This document shows, piece after piece, positions 9,181-17,793 of a stretch of 64,000 bases of DNA. The notes below the pieces were generated by a model. It made no database searches. It was not told the origin of the DNA and saw nothing but the letters and a program-made list of their open reading frames with translations. Location of the stretch: positions 338,858-402,857 of the forward strand of contig NZ_CAKLBP010000001.1 in NCBI RefSeq assembly GCF_920984665.1, in the 5' to 3' direction. Position 1 is the stretch's first letter, and each line of letters opens with the position of its first letter. This DNA is from Pedobacter sp. Leaf170 (GTDB taxonomy: Bacteria > Bacteroidota > Bacteroidia > Sphingobacteriales > Sphingobacteriaceae). The translations under genes were made by a program, and so were the position numbers.

Positions 9181-9510
9181 ATGCATTGGATATTACTTAT
9201 TATTGCAGGCCTTTTCGAGGTTGGATTTACCACATCGTTAAAATTATCAGAAGGATTTACCAATTGGAAATGGGCTACAGGATTTGTAGTTTGCGTTATC
9301 ATCAGCTTTGTTTTCCTTACAAAAGCTATTTAGCAGATTCCGCTCGGTACAGCTTACGCAATATGGTCTGGAATTGGAGCAGTTGGAACTGTTTTGGTAG
9401 GGATACTTTACTTTAAAGAAGATGCTAACTTTTGGCGAATCTTCTTCATCGGATTACTGATTCTATCTATTGTAGGCTTGAAAATGGTAACCCCAGATAA
9501 ATCAGCTTAA
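9181..9510 (+). pseudogene. Small multidrug resistance (SMR/SugE-EmrE type) transporter interrupted by an amber codon
   Basis: The frame starting at ATG 9181 encodes MHWILLIIAGLFEVGFTTSL, with the membrane Glu13 that couples proton and drug transport in SMR proteins. It continues through two membrane segments to codon 51, which is TAG (9331-9333), and then carries on in the same frame as QIPLGTAYAIWSGIGAVGTV and two further membrane segments to TAA at 9508-9510. Without the TAG the product would be 109 residues with four helices, exactly the family length, and the QIPLGTAYAIW motif is the SMR signature. One substitution (for example AAG, CAG or GAG to TAG) explains the interruption. It could be a recent pseudogene, a sequencing error or a suppressed stop; there is no frameshift or decay elsewhere. 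Confidence 0.85.
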
Positions 9511-9573
9511 GCAAAATCATTTTGCCCATCGCTTAAAACATCCTAAATTTAGCGTTCATATTTTATTAGAGCG

Positions 9574-10413
9574 ATGACATTACATACTATAGATACCGGT
9601 TTGTTTAAATTAGATGGTGGCGCAATGTTTGGCGTAGTACCTAAAGCGATTTGGCAAAAAACAAATCCGGCCGATGCAAATAACCTATGCACCTGGGCAA
9701 TGCGCTGCCTTTTAATTGAAAACGATAATAAATTAACTTTGGTTGATACCGGCATTGGCAATAAACAGGATGAGAAATTCTTTAGCCATTATTATTTGCA
9801 TGGCAATGATTCGATGGAGCAATCTTTAGCTGCGCTGGGTTTTAATGCTGCCGATATTACAGATGTATTTTTAACTCATTTACACTTCGACCACGTAGGT
9901 GGTGCCATTGTACGTGACGGAGATAAATTATTGCCAGCTTTTAAGAACGCAAATTATTGGAGTAACGAAAAACACTGGCAATGGGCGGTTGAGCCCAATC
10001 AGCGGGAAAAAGCATCGTTTTTAAAAGAAAACATTCTGCCTATTTACGAAAGTGGTCAGCTAAAATTTGTTGAAGAACGAGAGAATATTGAATTTCAAAG
10101 GAATATAAACATCAGCTTTGCATATGGGCATACTGACGCGATGATGTTGCCAAAAATAAGCTATAAAAGTAGAACGATTGTTTATATGGCTGATTTATTG
10201 CCATCTGTAGGGCATTTGCCCCTACCTTATGTTATGGCTTATGATATGTTCCCTTTAAAAACTTTAACTGAAAAGCAGGCATTTCTGGAAGAAGCGGTAA
10301 ATAATAGTTACATTTTATTTTTGGAGCACGACCCGATTAATGAATGTTGTACATTACAAAGAACTGAAAAAGGCATCCGCGTTGCGGAAACTTTCAAATT
10401 AAGCGAAATTTAA
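9574..10413 (+). CDS. MBL-fold metallo-hydrolase (lactonase-like)
   Basis: A 279-residue cytoplasmic metallo-beta-lactamase-fold hydrolase. The zinc ligands are visible: TLVDTGIG before the core, THLHFDHVGG (HxHxDH), AYGHTDAMM, the bridging Asp in VYMADLLPS, and the final His in FLEHDP. The arrangement resembles the AttM/YtnP group of lactonases and related hydrolases, but substrate cannot be assigned. The next gene starts three bases after this stop, so the two are probably co-transcribed. The start at 9574 fits the family N-terminus with a conserved TGLFKLDGGAMFGVVPK segment. Confidence 0.85.
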   Translation: MTLHTIDTGLFKLDGGAMFGVVPKAIWQKTNPADANNLCTWAMRCLLIENDNKLTLVDTGIGNKQDEKFFSHYYLHGNDSMEQSLAALGFNAADITDVFLTHLHFDHVGGAIVRDGDKLLPAFKNANYWSNEKHWQWAVEPNQREKASFLKENILPIYESGQLKFVEERENIEFQRNINISFAYGHTDAMMLPKISYKSRTIVYMADLLPSVGHLPLPYVMAYDMFPLKTLTEKQAFLEEAVNNSYILFLEHDPINECCTLQRTEKGIRVAETFKLSEI

Positions 10414-10416
10414 TTG

Positions 10417-10980
10417 ATGATTCGTTTTGCAACACCCGAAGACGCAGCTTCTGTTGCACCGTTAATTATCTTGGCGATGGGCGATTTAGCAATCAAATTT
10501 AGCAACGATACAGATGCTGTTAAAACGCAGGCTTTTTTCGAGCATTTTTTTCGGCTACCCGATAATCAATACAGCTATCAAAATACTTTAGTTTTTGAAG
10601 AAAATGGTTTGATTTTGGGTTCGCTTAATGCTTATGACGGCGCAAAACTTTTAGCGCTCCGGAAGAATTTTCTTGATTATTTAAAGTTTCATAACGGTTT
10701 ATTAGATTTTAATCCAGAGCCCGAAACAGAAGCTGGCGAATTTTATCTAGATAGCCTGGGTGTAAATCCTGAAGCTCAAGGCAAAGGAATTGGCAAGAAA
10801 CTGATTAATGCCGGTATAGCCTGGGCAAAAGAACTTAAACATAAAACGGTTGGTTTAATTGTAGAATTTGATAATGATAGGGCGCTGAAGTTTTATCTTG
10901 ATAGAGGTTTCACTATCAATAATCAAAAAGAATTTGTGGGCGGCAAATACCACCACATGATTTATCAGGTTCATCTATAA
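10417..10980 (+). CDS. GNAT-family N-acetyltransferase
   Basis: A 187-residue protein with an acetyl-CoA dependent GNAT fold: MIRFATPEDA at the start (the usual first strand and helix), LDSLGVNPEAQGKGIGKKLI as the acetyl-CoA pyrophosphate loop (Q/R-x-x-G-x-G/A type) at about residues 112-131, and ALKFYLDRGF near the end. A TTG codon at 10414 lies just in front, but ATG 10417 gives the normal N-terminus. It follows the MBL hydrolase by three bases, suggesting an operon. The acceptor substrate is unknown. Confidence 0.85.
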   Translation: MIRFATPEDAASVAPLIILAMGDLAIKFSNDTDAVKTQAFFEHFFRLPDNQYSYQNTLVFEENGLILGSLNAYDGAKLLALRKNFLDYLKFHNGLLDFNPEPETEAGEFYLDSLGVNPEAQGKGIGKKLINAGIAWAKELKHKTVGLIVEFDNDRALKFYLDRGFTINNQKEFVGGKYHHMIYQVHL

Positions 10981-11045
10981 ATAGCTCAAAAAGATTTTTG
11001 CAGTTTTATTTGTATTTAATCTAAATAATAACAATTTTTGTATCG

Positions 11046-11405
11046 ATGGAAAAAGCTTGTATCGATATTAACGAACTGGTTAACGTATTCTCAAATAATT
11101 ATGGTTCCGTTTATCAATCTGATAAATTAAATTGCTTTTATATTGATTTTGGCGGCAAGTTTGCCCGTTACAATTGCCTTTCACTTCAAAAACTAAAGAA
11201 AGTTGTAGAAGATATCGATATTGAATCGCTTCTGCTAAATACCAAAAAGGCAGATTTTGAATTGGTTACCTACAATGGTTGCGATCATATTTACCTACTA
11301 AACGCACTGGAAATTATTGCATTAAAAGATTTGTTGCAAGGAACTTTCACCATGTTTAAACTAAATCACTTAATTAGCGATTGCCTTTATAGATTGGTTT
11401 TTTAG
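11046..11405 (+). CDS. Conserved-looking hypothetical protein, 119 aa
   Basis: I do not recognise a family. The 119-residue product has no signal peptide or membrane segment, contains several Cys residues (positions 5, 26, 40, 78 and near the C-terminus) and ends in a leucine-rich helix (MFKLNHLISDCLYRL). It follows the GNAT gene after 65 bases on the same strand. Codon use matches the neighbours, which supports a real gene. The N-terminal IDINELVNVF and the YIDFGGKFARYNCLSLQKL segment look like an ordered small alpha/beta domain. Confidence 0.6.
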   Translation: MEKACIDINELVNVFSNNYGSVYQSDKLNCFYIDFGGKFARYNCLSLQKLKKVVEDIDIESLLLNTKKADFELVTYNGCDHIYLLNALEIIALKDLLQGTFTMFKLNHLISDCLYRLVF

Positions 11406-11667
11406 TTAGTAAGATTGTGCATTCGGTATAATCCGTGTTATAATCTTAAGTCATGATAACTCGTATCTTCCTAATACAAAAAGAATATACATTCGAAGTT
11501 GCAACACATCTTCCATCCTACATCTTCCATTATCCCTCTTACATCTAACATCCTCCATCTCAGTCCATTTTTCAATTGCTATTTAAACTAATTACAAATA
11601 CCTACTTATCAGCAATTTAGACTAAGTTCATATAACAGATAGTTTCTATTTTTAAACAAATACGTGG
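11406..11667. repeat. Gene-free gap with CATCTTCCAT repeats
   Basis: This gap upstream of the ferritin gene carries CATCTTCCAT at 11507-11516 and 11521-11530, followed by CATCTAACATCCTCCATCT-type variants, in a C/T-rich strand-biased tract. It is the same element type as at 1142-1210. Confidence 0.6.
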
Positions 11668-11675
11668 TACATTTG
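11668..11675 (+). promoter_or_regulatory. -7 promoter element of the ferritin gene
   Basis: TACATTTG matches TAnnTTTG exactly, 24 bases before the ferritin ATG, with T-rich TTTCTATTTTT about 20 bases further upstream. Confidence 0.6.
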
Positions 11676-11699
11676 TATTCTTACTAAAGCAAAAGAATT

Positions 11700-12227
11700 A
11701 TGAAAGATTTAATGCGTATTAAATGTTTACTATCTCAGGATATTGAAACACTTTTAAATCAGCAGATAAAAAAAGAAGCTCACTCTTCATCACTATATTT
11801 ATCAATGGCATCATGGTGCAATCAAAATGGCTATGATTTCTCAGCAGATTATTTTACAAAGCAATCTGAAGAAGAAAGAATGCACCAGCTAAAATTGTTT
11901 AAATATGTGTTAGACATGGGTGGTAATGCAGTATCTCCGGAGGTTACAGGAATTAAAACGGAGTTTTTGGGATTTAGAGAAGTTTTTGAAGATGCTTTGG
12001 AAGCAGAAATTGCAATTACCCAAAGTTTTAAAAACATTGCTGCCAAATGCCATAAAGAACAGGATTTCGTAACGATGGAATTTTTAAACTGGTTCTTGAA
12101 AGAGCAACGTGAAGAGGAATACAAAGCCCGTCGTGCTTTGGAATTATTTGAAGTTATTGGAGAAGAAGGTACCGGAAGATGGGAAATTGACAAGCACGTT
12201 AATAAAATTACCTATTCTGAAGATTAA
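11700..12227 (+). CDS. Non-heme ferritin
   Basis: A 175-residue cytoplasmic iron-storage ferritin that oxidises Fe(II) and stores it as a mineral in a 24-mer shell. Ferroxidase-centre residues are visible in KKEAHSSSLYLSMASW (Glu26 and Tyr33) and EEERMHQLKLFKYV (Glu59 and His62), followed by ALEAEIAITQSF and WFLKEQREEEYKA in the third and fourth helices. The start at 11700 keeps the MKDLMRI lead seen in Bacteroidota ferritins; a second ATG at 11712 is possible. It has its own promoter and terminator. The name ftn or ftnA would fit but is not certain. Confidence 0.93.
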   Translation: MKDLMRIKCLLSQDIETLLNQQIKKEAHSSSLYLSMASWCNQNGYDFSADYFTKQSEEERMHQLKLFKYVLDMGGNAVSPEVTGIKTEFLGFREVFEDALEAEIAITQSFKNIAAKCHKEQDFVTMEFLNWFLKEQREEEYKARRALELFEVIGEEGTGRWEIDKHVNKITYSED

Positions 12228-12256
12228 GCAAAACAATCAACAAAACAAATACAGAA

Positions 12257-12282
12257 AGCTACCACATGGTAGCTTTTTTTTT
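12257..12282 (+). terminator. Ferritin gene terminator
   Basis: Perfect 8-bp stem AGCTACCA / TGGTAGCT with a two-base loop, followed by a run of eight T. Confidence 0.88.
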
Positions 12283-12650
12283 GAACAAAATTTACAACAA
12301 AAAAAGAAAGCTTCCCGATTTTAAACAGGAAGCTTCACTTGGTTTAGTTTGTTTGGTTTATGTTGATTATGAATAAGCTTAATTTTATAAAAAAAGCGCC
12401 GTTACCAGCGCTTTTCTTAAACCAAATATATAATAATAATTAACGAGCATTACAAAAGTACACATATTTTACATATTCACAAATAAATATTCAATTTATA
12501 TCAAAATATTTTTAATTAATTACATTAAAGCCTAAAAATGAGGTAAAAAAATATACTAATAGGGATATAATTCCTATAAAATTTAAATTTATATTAAAAA
12601 TATTCTTTTTTTATTTTCAAAATCATACTTTAATAGAAAATTTAAGTTAA
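12283..12650. other. Gene-free gap with two extra hairpins
   Basis: Beyond the ferritin terminator are AAGCTTCC / GGAAGCTT (12309-12334, 8-bp arms, about 10-base loop) and AAAAAGCGC / GCGCTTTT (about 12391-12417, A-run before and T-run after, so terminator-like in both directions). The remaining 230 bases are very A+T-rich and must include the promoter of the ATP-grasp operon; no clean TAnnTTTG was found near 12651. Confidence 0.5.
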
Positions 12651-14099
12651 ATGATAGAAAATTTTATACAAAATTACTTAAATCATCCAAAAACATACGA
12701 CGAGATGTTTCTTGATAGTGAAAATTACAGAAATCACTATTCAAATTTCATTAAAAACTTCTCAAAAGAATCTTTAGAAAATCTAAACAAGAAGGAAGAA
12801 CTGGCAAAGAAGCTTTTCATGAGTCAGGGTATTACTTTTACGGTTTATGATAGTGGCGAAGGCATCGAAAAGATTTTCCCTTTTGATATTATCCCTCGCA
12901 TTATTACTTCGAGTGAATGGCTTTTTATTGAAAAAGGTATTAAACAGCGTTTAAAAGCTTTAAATCTTTTTCTTAAGGATGTTTATAGCAATCAATTTAT
13001 TTTAAAGGATAAAATTGTTCCAATAAATGTAATCTACTCCTGCCCTCACTTTTTAAGAGAAATGTACAATGTTAATGTACTACACGACATTTACATTCAC
13101 ATTGCCGGCATCGACTTAATCCGCGACCACGACGGAACATTTTATGTTTTAGAAGATAACCTGCGAACACCTTCTGGCGTTAGTTACATGCTCGAAAACC
13201 GGGAAATTACTAAAAGGCTTTTCCCAGATTTAATTCCGCAATGCGGTGTAAGGAGTGTAACAGAGTATCCGGCAATCTTGTACAAAAATTTGATGGCCCT
13301 TTCACCCCGGGCGGTATCGAACCCAACTATCGTATTATTAAGTCCGGGTATGTACAATTCTGCCTATTATGAGCATACAACCTTAGCCCGGTTAATGGGT
13401 GTAGAGTTGGTAGAAGGGCGGGATTTGGTTGTAAAAAATCAAAAGGTTTACATGAAAACCACCATAGGCTTGCAGCAAGTTGATGTAATTTACCGCCGGG
13501 TAGACGATGATTACATTGACCCGCTTGTGTTTAACCCAAATAGTGTGTTGGGCGTTGCTGGCTTAATGGGTGCTTACAGAAAAGGTAATGTTGCCATTGT
13601 TAATGCCGTTGGTAATGGCGTTGCCGATGATAAGGCGGTTTATACCTATGTGCCGGATATGATTAAATATTACCTGAATGAAGAACCTATATTAAAGAAT
13701 GTTCCAACCTATCAATTGAGTAATCCTGATGAGTTAAAATTTGTTTTCGAAAATATCAATACCATGGTGATAAAAAAAACGAATGGAAGTGGTGGTTATG
13801 GAATGCTAATGGGCCACGCGGCAAGCGAACAGGAAACCGAAGAATATAAATTGGAAATACTAAAAGACCCTCGCAATTTCATCGCTCAGCCAACCATAAG
13901 CCTTTCATCTGCTCCTTGTTTTATCAACGGAAAACTTGCACCACGAAGAATAGATTTAAGACCATTTGCACTTAACGGACCGGATGGAATATCAATTGTT
14001 CCGGGTGGATTAACAAGAGTTGCCTTAAAAGAAGGCTCTTTGGTTGTTAATAGTTCGCAAGGCGGAGGCAGTAAAGATACCTGGGTTTTAACTTCTTAA
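12651..14099 (+). CDS. Circularly permuted ATP-grasp type 2 family protein
   Basis: A 482-residue protein of the circularly permuted ATP-grasp family (DUF404/DUF407 type). The hallmark FYVLEDNLRTPSGVSYMLEN lies at about residues 164-183, with VDVIYRRVDDDYIDPLVF in the middle and the glycine-rich nucleotide loop KKTNGSGGYGMLMG near 380. It is followed nine bases later by an alpha-E protein and then a transglutaminase. This trio is widely conserved across bacteria and has been proposed to form or process amide or peptide bonds, with ATP-grasp as a ligase; the substrate is not established. No signal peptide, so cytoplasmic. Confidence 0.88.
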   Translation: MIENFIQNYLNHPKTYDEMFLDSENYRNHYSNFIKNFSKESLENLNKKEELAKKLFMSQGITFTVYDSGEGIEKIFPFDIIPRIITSSEWLFIEKGIKQRLKALNLFLKDVYSNQFILKDKIVPINVIYSCPHFLREMYNVNVLHDIYIHIAGIDLIRDHDGTFYVLEDNLRTPSGVSYMLENREITKRLFPDLIPQCGVRSVTEYPAILYKNLMALSPRAVSNPTIVLLSPGMYNSAYYEHTTLARLMGVELVEGRDLVVKNQKVYMKTTIGLQQVDVIYRRVDDDYIDPLVFNPNSVLGVAGLMGAYRKGNVAIVNAVGNGVADDKAVYTYVPDMIKYYLNEEPILKNVPTYQLSNPDELKFVFENINTMVIKKTNGSGGYGMLMGHAASEQETEEYKLEILKDPRNFIAQPTISLSSAPCFINGKLAPRRIDLRPFALNGPDGISIVPGGLTRVALKEGSLVVNSSQGGGSKDTWVLTS

Positions 14100-14108
14100 A
14101 ATACAAAT

Positions 14109-15044
14109 ATGTTAAGTAGAGTTGCATCGAGCTTATATTGGTTAAGCAGATATGTAGAACGTAGCGACGGTATGTTGCGCATGTTAAAAATAAATTATGC
14201 TTCATCTCAGGATACCATTCAGGAATTTACCTGGAAACCAATCATCAGAATTTTTTCTGCTGATGATGAGAATGAATTGCTAAATATACAACACGATAGC
14301 AGGGCGGTTATTGAATATTTGTTGCTAAATCGCGAAAATCCGAATTCGATATTAAATATTATTACCCTTGCCAGAGAAAATGCCAGAAGCGTTCAGGAAC
14401 ATATTCCGAAAGATTTATGGCAATGCTTAAATGAATATTATCATACCGTAAAGGATGAAAAACTGCTTTGGTATGTTCAAAAAGACGACCCCATAACAGC
14501 TTTAGATTTGCTTATTAAGCAAGTTATGCTTTACCATGGCACTGCAGATAGTGCAATGGAACGGGGTGAGAGCCGTAGTTTTATGAAAATTGGCAAACAC
14601 CTCGAACGCAGCATACAATCGGTTGATATTTTGGATGTAAAATTTAGCTCTGTAAGTACTAATCCTGATTTGTTAACAGATATAGCGTACTGGAAACACC
14701 TGTTACTATCCTTAGGAGGGTATGAATTGTACCTTAAGACTTACAGACAGGGTTTTGATGCTAAAAATATTATAGAATTGGTGATGCTAAATAACGATTT
14801 CCCTCGTTCGGCCCTTTATTCTATGAATAATATCGAAAGGTATTTTAACAGATTAAAAAGCGAAAGCAACATCGAACACTACAATAGTTTATCATTTAAA
14901 ATTGGAAGACTTAAAAGTATGATTACCTATAGTTCGGTAAGCAGTATGGAAGAAGAAAGTTTACACAATTATTTAACAGAAATGCGATCAGAACTTTTCG
15001 GTATTGGAAATATGCTAAATGAATATTATTTCGCAAATTCATAA
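14109..15044 (+). CDS. Alpha-E domain-containing protein
   Basis: A 311-residue all-helical protein of the alpha-E family (DUF403). It begins MLSRVASSLYWLSRYVERSD, the classic N-terminal signature, and contains ARENARSVQEHIPKDLWQ and a GESRSFMKIGKHLERS segment rich in conserved Glu and Arg. Alpha-E proteins have no known enzymatic reaction but occur almost always between a permuted ATP-grasp gene and a transglutaminase, as here; all three are on the same strand with short gaps (9 and 50 bases). Confidence 0.88.
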   Translation: MLSRVASSLYWLSRYVERSDGMLRMLKINYASSQDTIQEFTWKPIIRIFSADDENELLNIQHDSRAVIEYLLLNRENPNSILNIITLARENARSVQEHIPKDLWQCLNEYYHTVKDEKLLWYVQKDDPITALDLLIKQVMLYHGTADSAMERGESRSFMKIGKHLERSIQSVDILDVKFSSVSTNPDLLTDIAYWKHLLLSLGGYELYLKTYRQGFDAKNIIELVMLNNDFPRSALYSMNNIERYFNRLKSESNIEHYNSLSFKIGRLKSMITYSSVSSMEEESLHNYLTEMRSELFGIGNMLNEYYFANS

Positions 15045-15094
15045 TGTTTTAATCATCCCAAAGGTTAAGTTTCAAATCATTATCAAAATCAAAT

Positions 15095-16087
15095 ATGCCA
15101 ATTTTTAAAATTAAACACATTACCAATTATAAATACGAAACACCTGTTCGGGATAGTGCCAATCAGGTTATCCTCTTCCCTATTAAAGATGATTATCAAA
15201 AAGTTGTTAAACATGATTTAAATATTTCCGGCAGCCCGGAGATTGAAATATTTATCGATTATTATGGCAATGAGGTAGGCACATTTACGCAGAACGAACC
15301 GCATACCCAACTCAAAATTTTTTCGAAGGTATGTGTAGAAACTTCGCCTAAACCGCTACCTCAGGATGATATGTTTGGTAACGAGCAATGGAATCGCCTG
15401 GATGCGCTGAAATACGAAGTTCCTTATATTGATTATCTCCGCCAGGAAGTTTTTGAGGGCATTGCACAGCTTAAAGAAACTGCTTTGAGCATAAAACAAG
15501 ATGAAGACACGCCATACCAAACAGCAATAAAGTATAGTGCACACGTGTTTAATAATTTCGAATATATTAAAGGTGTAACTGCTGTTGATACTACCATTGA
15601 TGAAATACTTAAATTAGAAGCTGGCGTTTGCCAGGATTTTGCACATGTATTAACGGCAATGCTGCGTTTAACCGGAATTCCATCGAGGTACGTTAGTGGC
15701 TATATTTGTCCAAACCGCGATGGTATGCGTGGTGAAGGGGCAACCCATGCCTGGGCAGAAGCTTATTTACCAGAATACGGATGGCTTGGTTTAGACCCAA
15801 CAAATAACTGTATTGCAAATGAAAACCACGTCCGCCTTGCCGTTGGAAGGAATTTTGCAGATTGTTCTCCGGTAAAAGGTGTTTACAAAGGTGGTTTTGA
15901 ACACATTATGGAAGTAAATGTTTCGGTTGGTTATAATGATGAAGATTTGAATGATAACGAAACCTATTTTAAACCTACAGAAGTAAATTACAGCAAACCA
16001 TCTGCAACGGTAACGAATGTAAGAAAGCAGAATAGTTATCAGCAATACATGGAAGCTATTCAGCAACAGCAGCAACAACAACAGTAG
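15095..16087 (+). CDS. Transglutaminase-like cysteine protease-fold protein with polyglutamine tail
   Basis: A 330-residue protein with a bacterial transglutaminase N-terminal beta domain (about 1-85; IKHITNYKYETPV) and a transglutaminase core. The catalytic triad is readable as Cys179 (EAGVCQDFAHVL), His218 (GATHAWAEAYLP) and Asp234 (LGLDPTNN). It closes the ATP-grasp / alpha-E / transglutaminase operon and may act as peptidase or amide-bond transferase on the product of the ligase; that is inference. The C-terminus ends in eight consecutive Gln codons (CAG/CAA mix, 16061-16084) directly before the stop, an unusual tail likely to be disordered and variable in length. Confidence 0.9.
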   Translation: MPIFKIKHITNYKYETPVRDSANQVILFPIKDDYQKVVKHDLNISGSPEIEIFIDYYGNEVGTFTQNEPHTQLKIFSKVCVETSPKPLPQDDMFGNEQWNRLDALKYEVPYIDYLRQEVFEGIAQLKETALSIKQDEDTPYQTAIKYSAHVFNNFEYIKGVTAVDTTIDEILKLEAGVCQDFAHVLTAMLRLTGIPSRYVSGYICPNRDGMRGEGATHAWAEAYLPEYGWLGLDPTNNCIANENHVRLAVGRNFADCSPVKGVYKGGFEHIMEVNVSVGYNDEDLNDNETYFKPTEVNYSKPSATVTNVRKQNSYQQYMEAIQQQQQQQQ

Positions 16088-16178
16088 ATAATTTAATTAT
16101 TTATCTCCGATGCAGAGGATATAAACTTAATATTTAAACAATAAACCCATTCCAATAATTTAACCTCATTTTTTTTCA

Positions 16179-16186
16179 TAAATTTG
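16179..16186 (+). promoter_or_regulatory. -7 promoter element of asnS
   Basis: TAAATTTG matches TAnnTTTG exactly and lies 20 bases before the asnS ATG. Confidence 0.55.
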
Positions 16187-16206
16187 CGCCTTTTACAAAT
16201 AACAAT

Positions 16207-17655
16207 ATGATTAAGAGACAGCAAATTAGAGATTTATTAAAATCGACTGCATTTAACACAGAAGTAACGGTTATGGGATGGGTTAGAACCTTCCGTAATA
16301 ATCAGTTTATCGCCTTGAATGACGGAAGTTGCATGAGCAATATCCAGGTAGTTTTAGATTTTAATAATTTGCCTGAAGAGTTGTTAAAAAGAATTACAAC
16401 TGGTGCAGCTATTTCTGCAACCGGTAGTTTGGTAGAATCTTTAGGAAAAGGGCAAACCGTTGAAATAAAAGCAACTTCTGTTGAGATTTTGGGCGATAGC
16501 GACCCGGAGAAATTCCCCTTGCAACCTAAAAAACATAGTTTAGAATTTTTACGTGAAATTGCACACTTGCGTTTCCGCACCAATACTTTCAACGCTGTTT
16601 TTAAGGTTCGCCATGCTTTGGCTTTCGCCATTCACCAGTTTTATAACGAACGTGGTTTTGTTTACATGCACACGCCTGTAATTACAGCTAGTGATGCAGA
16701 AGGCGCTGGTGAAATGTTTAAGGTTACTTCTCTCGATTTTGATAATACACCTCGAACGGAAGATGGCAAAGTAGACTTTTCTCAGGATTTCTTTGGAAGA
16801 GCAACCAATTTAACAGTTTCTGGTCAGCTGGAAGGTGAATTAGCGGCAATGGCTTTCGGACAGATTTATACTTTCGGACCAACATTCAGAGCTGAAAACT
16901 CAAACACAACACGCCACCTGGCTGAGTTTTGGATGATTGAGCCCGAAGTTGCATTCGCTGATTTAGAAGACAACATGCAGCTTGCAGAAGATATGATGAA
17001 GTATGTAATAAAATATGCTTTAGATAACTGCAAAGAAGAACTGGAGTTTTTAAATAATCGTTTGGCTGAAGAAGATAAGCAGAAACCTCAAAATGAGCGT
17101 AGCGAATTTACTTTATTAGAGAAGTTGGATTTTTGCCTGGCTAATGATTTTGAGCGTTTAACTTATACTGAAGCGATTAAGATTTTAAAATCATCTAAAC
17201 CAAACCAGAAAAAGCAATTTAAATATTTAATTGATGAGTGGGGCGCCGATTTACAAAGTGAACATGAACGCTATTTGGTAGAAAAACATTTTAAAAAGCC
17301 GGTTATTTTAACGGATTATCCTGCAGAAATTAAATCTTTCTACATGCGCCAGAATGAACCTGATGCTGAAGGCAGACAAACTGTTGCCGCTATGGATATT
17401 TTATTCCCTGGAATTGGCGAAATGATTGGCGGTTCGCAACGCGAAGAGCGTTTAGACCGTTTAACAAAACGTATGGATGATTTAAATATCCCGCAGGAAG
17501 AACTTTGGTGGTATTTGGATACCCGCCGTTTTGGCTCTGCTCCGCATGCGGGCTTCGGCTTAGGCTTTGAGCGTTTAGTATTATTTGTTACAGGTATGAC
17601 TAACATCCGTGATGTAATTGCATTCCCTCGTTTTCCTAAAAATGCAGAATTTTAA
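16207..17655 (+). CDS. asnS: Asparaginyl-tRNA synthetase
   Basis: A 482-residue class IIb aminoacyl-tRNA synthetase that charges tRNA-Asn. The N-terminal OB-fold anticodon-binding domain (about 1-110; [20 protein letters not shown]) is followed by the class II core with motif 2 around [21 protein letters not shown] and motif 3 [16 protein letters not shown] near the C-terminus. [11 protein letters not shown] and the FPR end ([14 protein letters not shown]) mark AsnRS rather than AspRS. The roughly 70-residue insertion between motifs 2 and 3 is usual for Bacteroidota AsnRS. Promoter just upstream, terminator just downstream. Confidence 0.95.
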   Translation: MIKRQQIRDLLKSTAFNTEVTVMGWVRTFRNNQFIALNDGSCMSNIQVVLDFNNLPEELLKRITTGAAISATGSLVESLGKGQTVEIKATSVEILGDSDPEKFPLQPKKHSLEFLREIAHLRFRTNTFNAVFKVRHALAFAIHQFYNERGFVYMHTPVITASDAEGAGEMFKVTSLDFDNTPRTEDGKVDFSQDFFGRATNLTVSGQLEGELAAMAFGQIYTFGPTFRAENSNTTRHLAEFWMIEPEVAFADLEDNMQLAEDMMKYVIKYALDNCKEELEFLNNRLAEEDKQKPQNERSEFTLLEKLDFCLANDFERLTYTEAIKILKSSKPNQKKQFKYLIDEWGADLQSEHERYLVEKHFKKPVILTDYPAEIKSFYMRQNEPDAEGRQTVAAMDILFPGIGEMIGGSQREERLDRLTKRMDDLNIPQEELWWYLDTRRFGSAPHAGFGLGFERLVLFVTGMTNIRDVIAFPRFPKNAEF

Positions 17656-17704
17656 TTTAAAGCTTAATGTCTGTGGTTAAAAATATTAGCTGCAGGCTTA
17701 ACAT

Positions 17705-17748
17705 AAAAAAGTCCGTTCTCTTTGTAAATCAAAAGAACGGACTTTTTA
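17705..17748 (+). terminator. Bidirectional terminator after asnS
   Basis: Stem AAAAAGTCCGTTCT / AGAACGGACTTTTT around a 13-base loop; A and T tracts flank it, so it can serve asnS and the convergent GH15 gene. Confidence 0.85.
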
Positions 17749-17793
17749 TTTTAACTATTGTTGGTCATTATAGCAAAATAATAACCTCAAATA

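Noticed and set aside
9331..9333. Programmed recoding (pyrrolysine or readthrough) at the SMR amber codon
   Set aside because: No recoding signal was recognised and a single substitution is the simpler explanation; kept only as a remote alternative.
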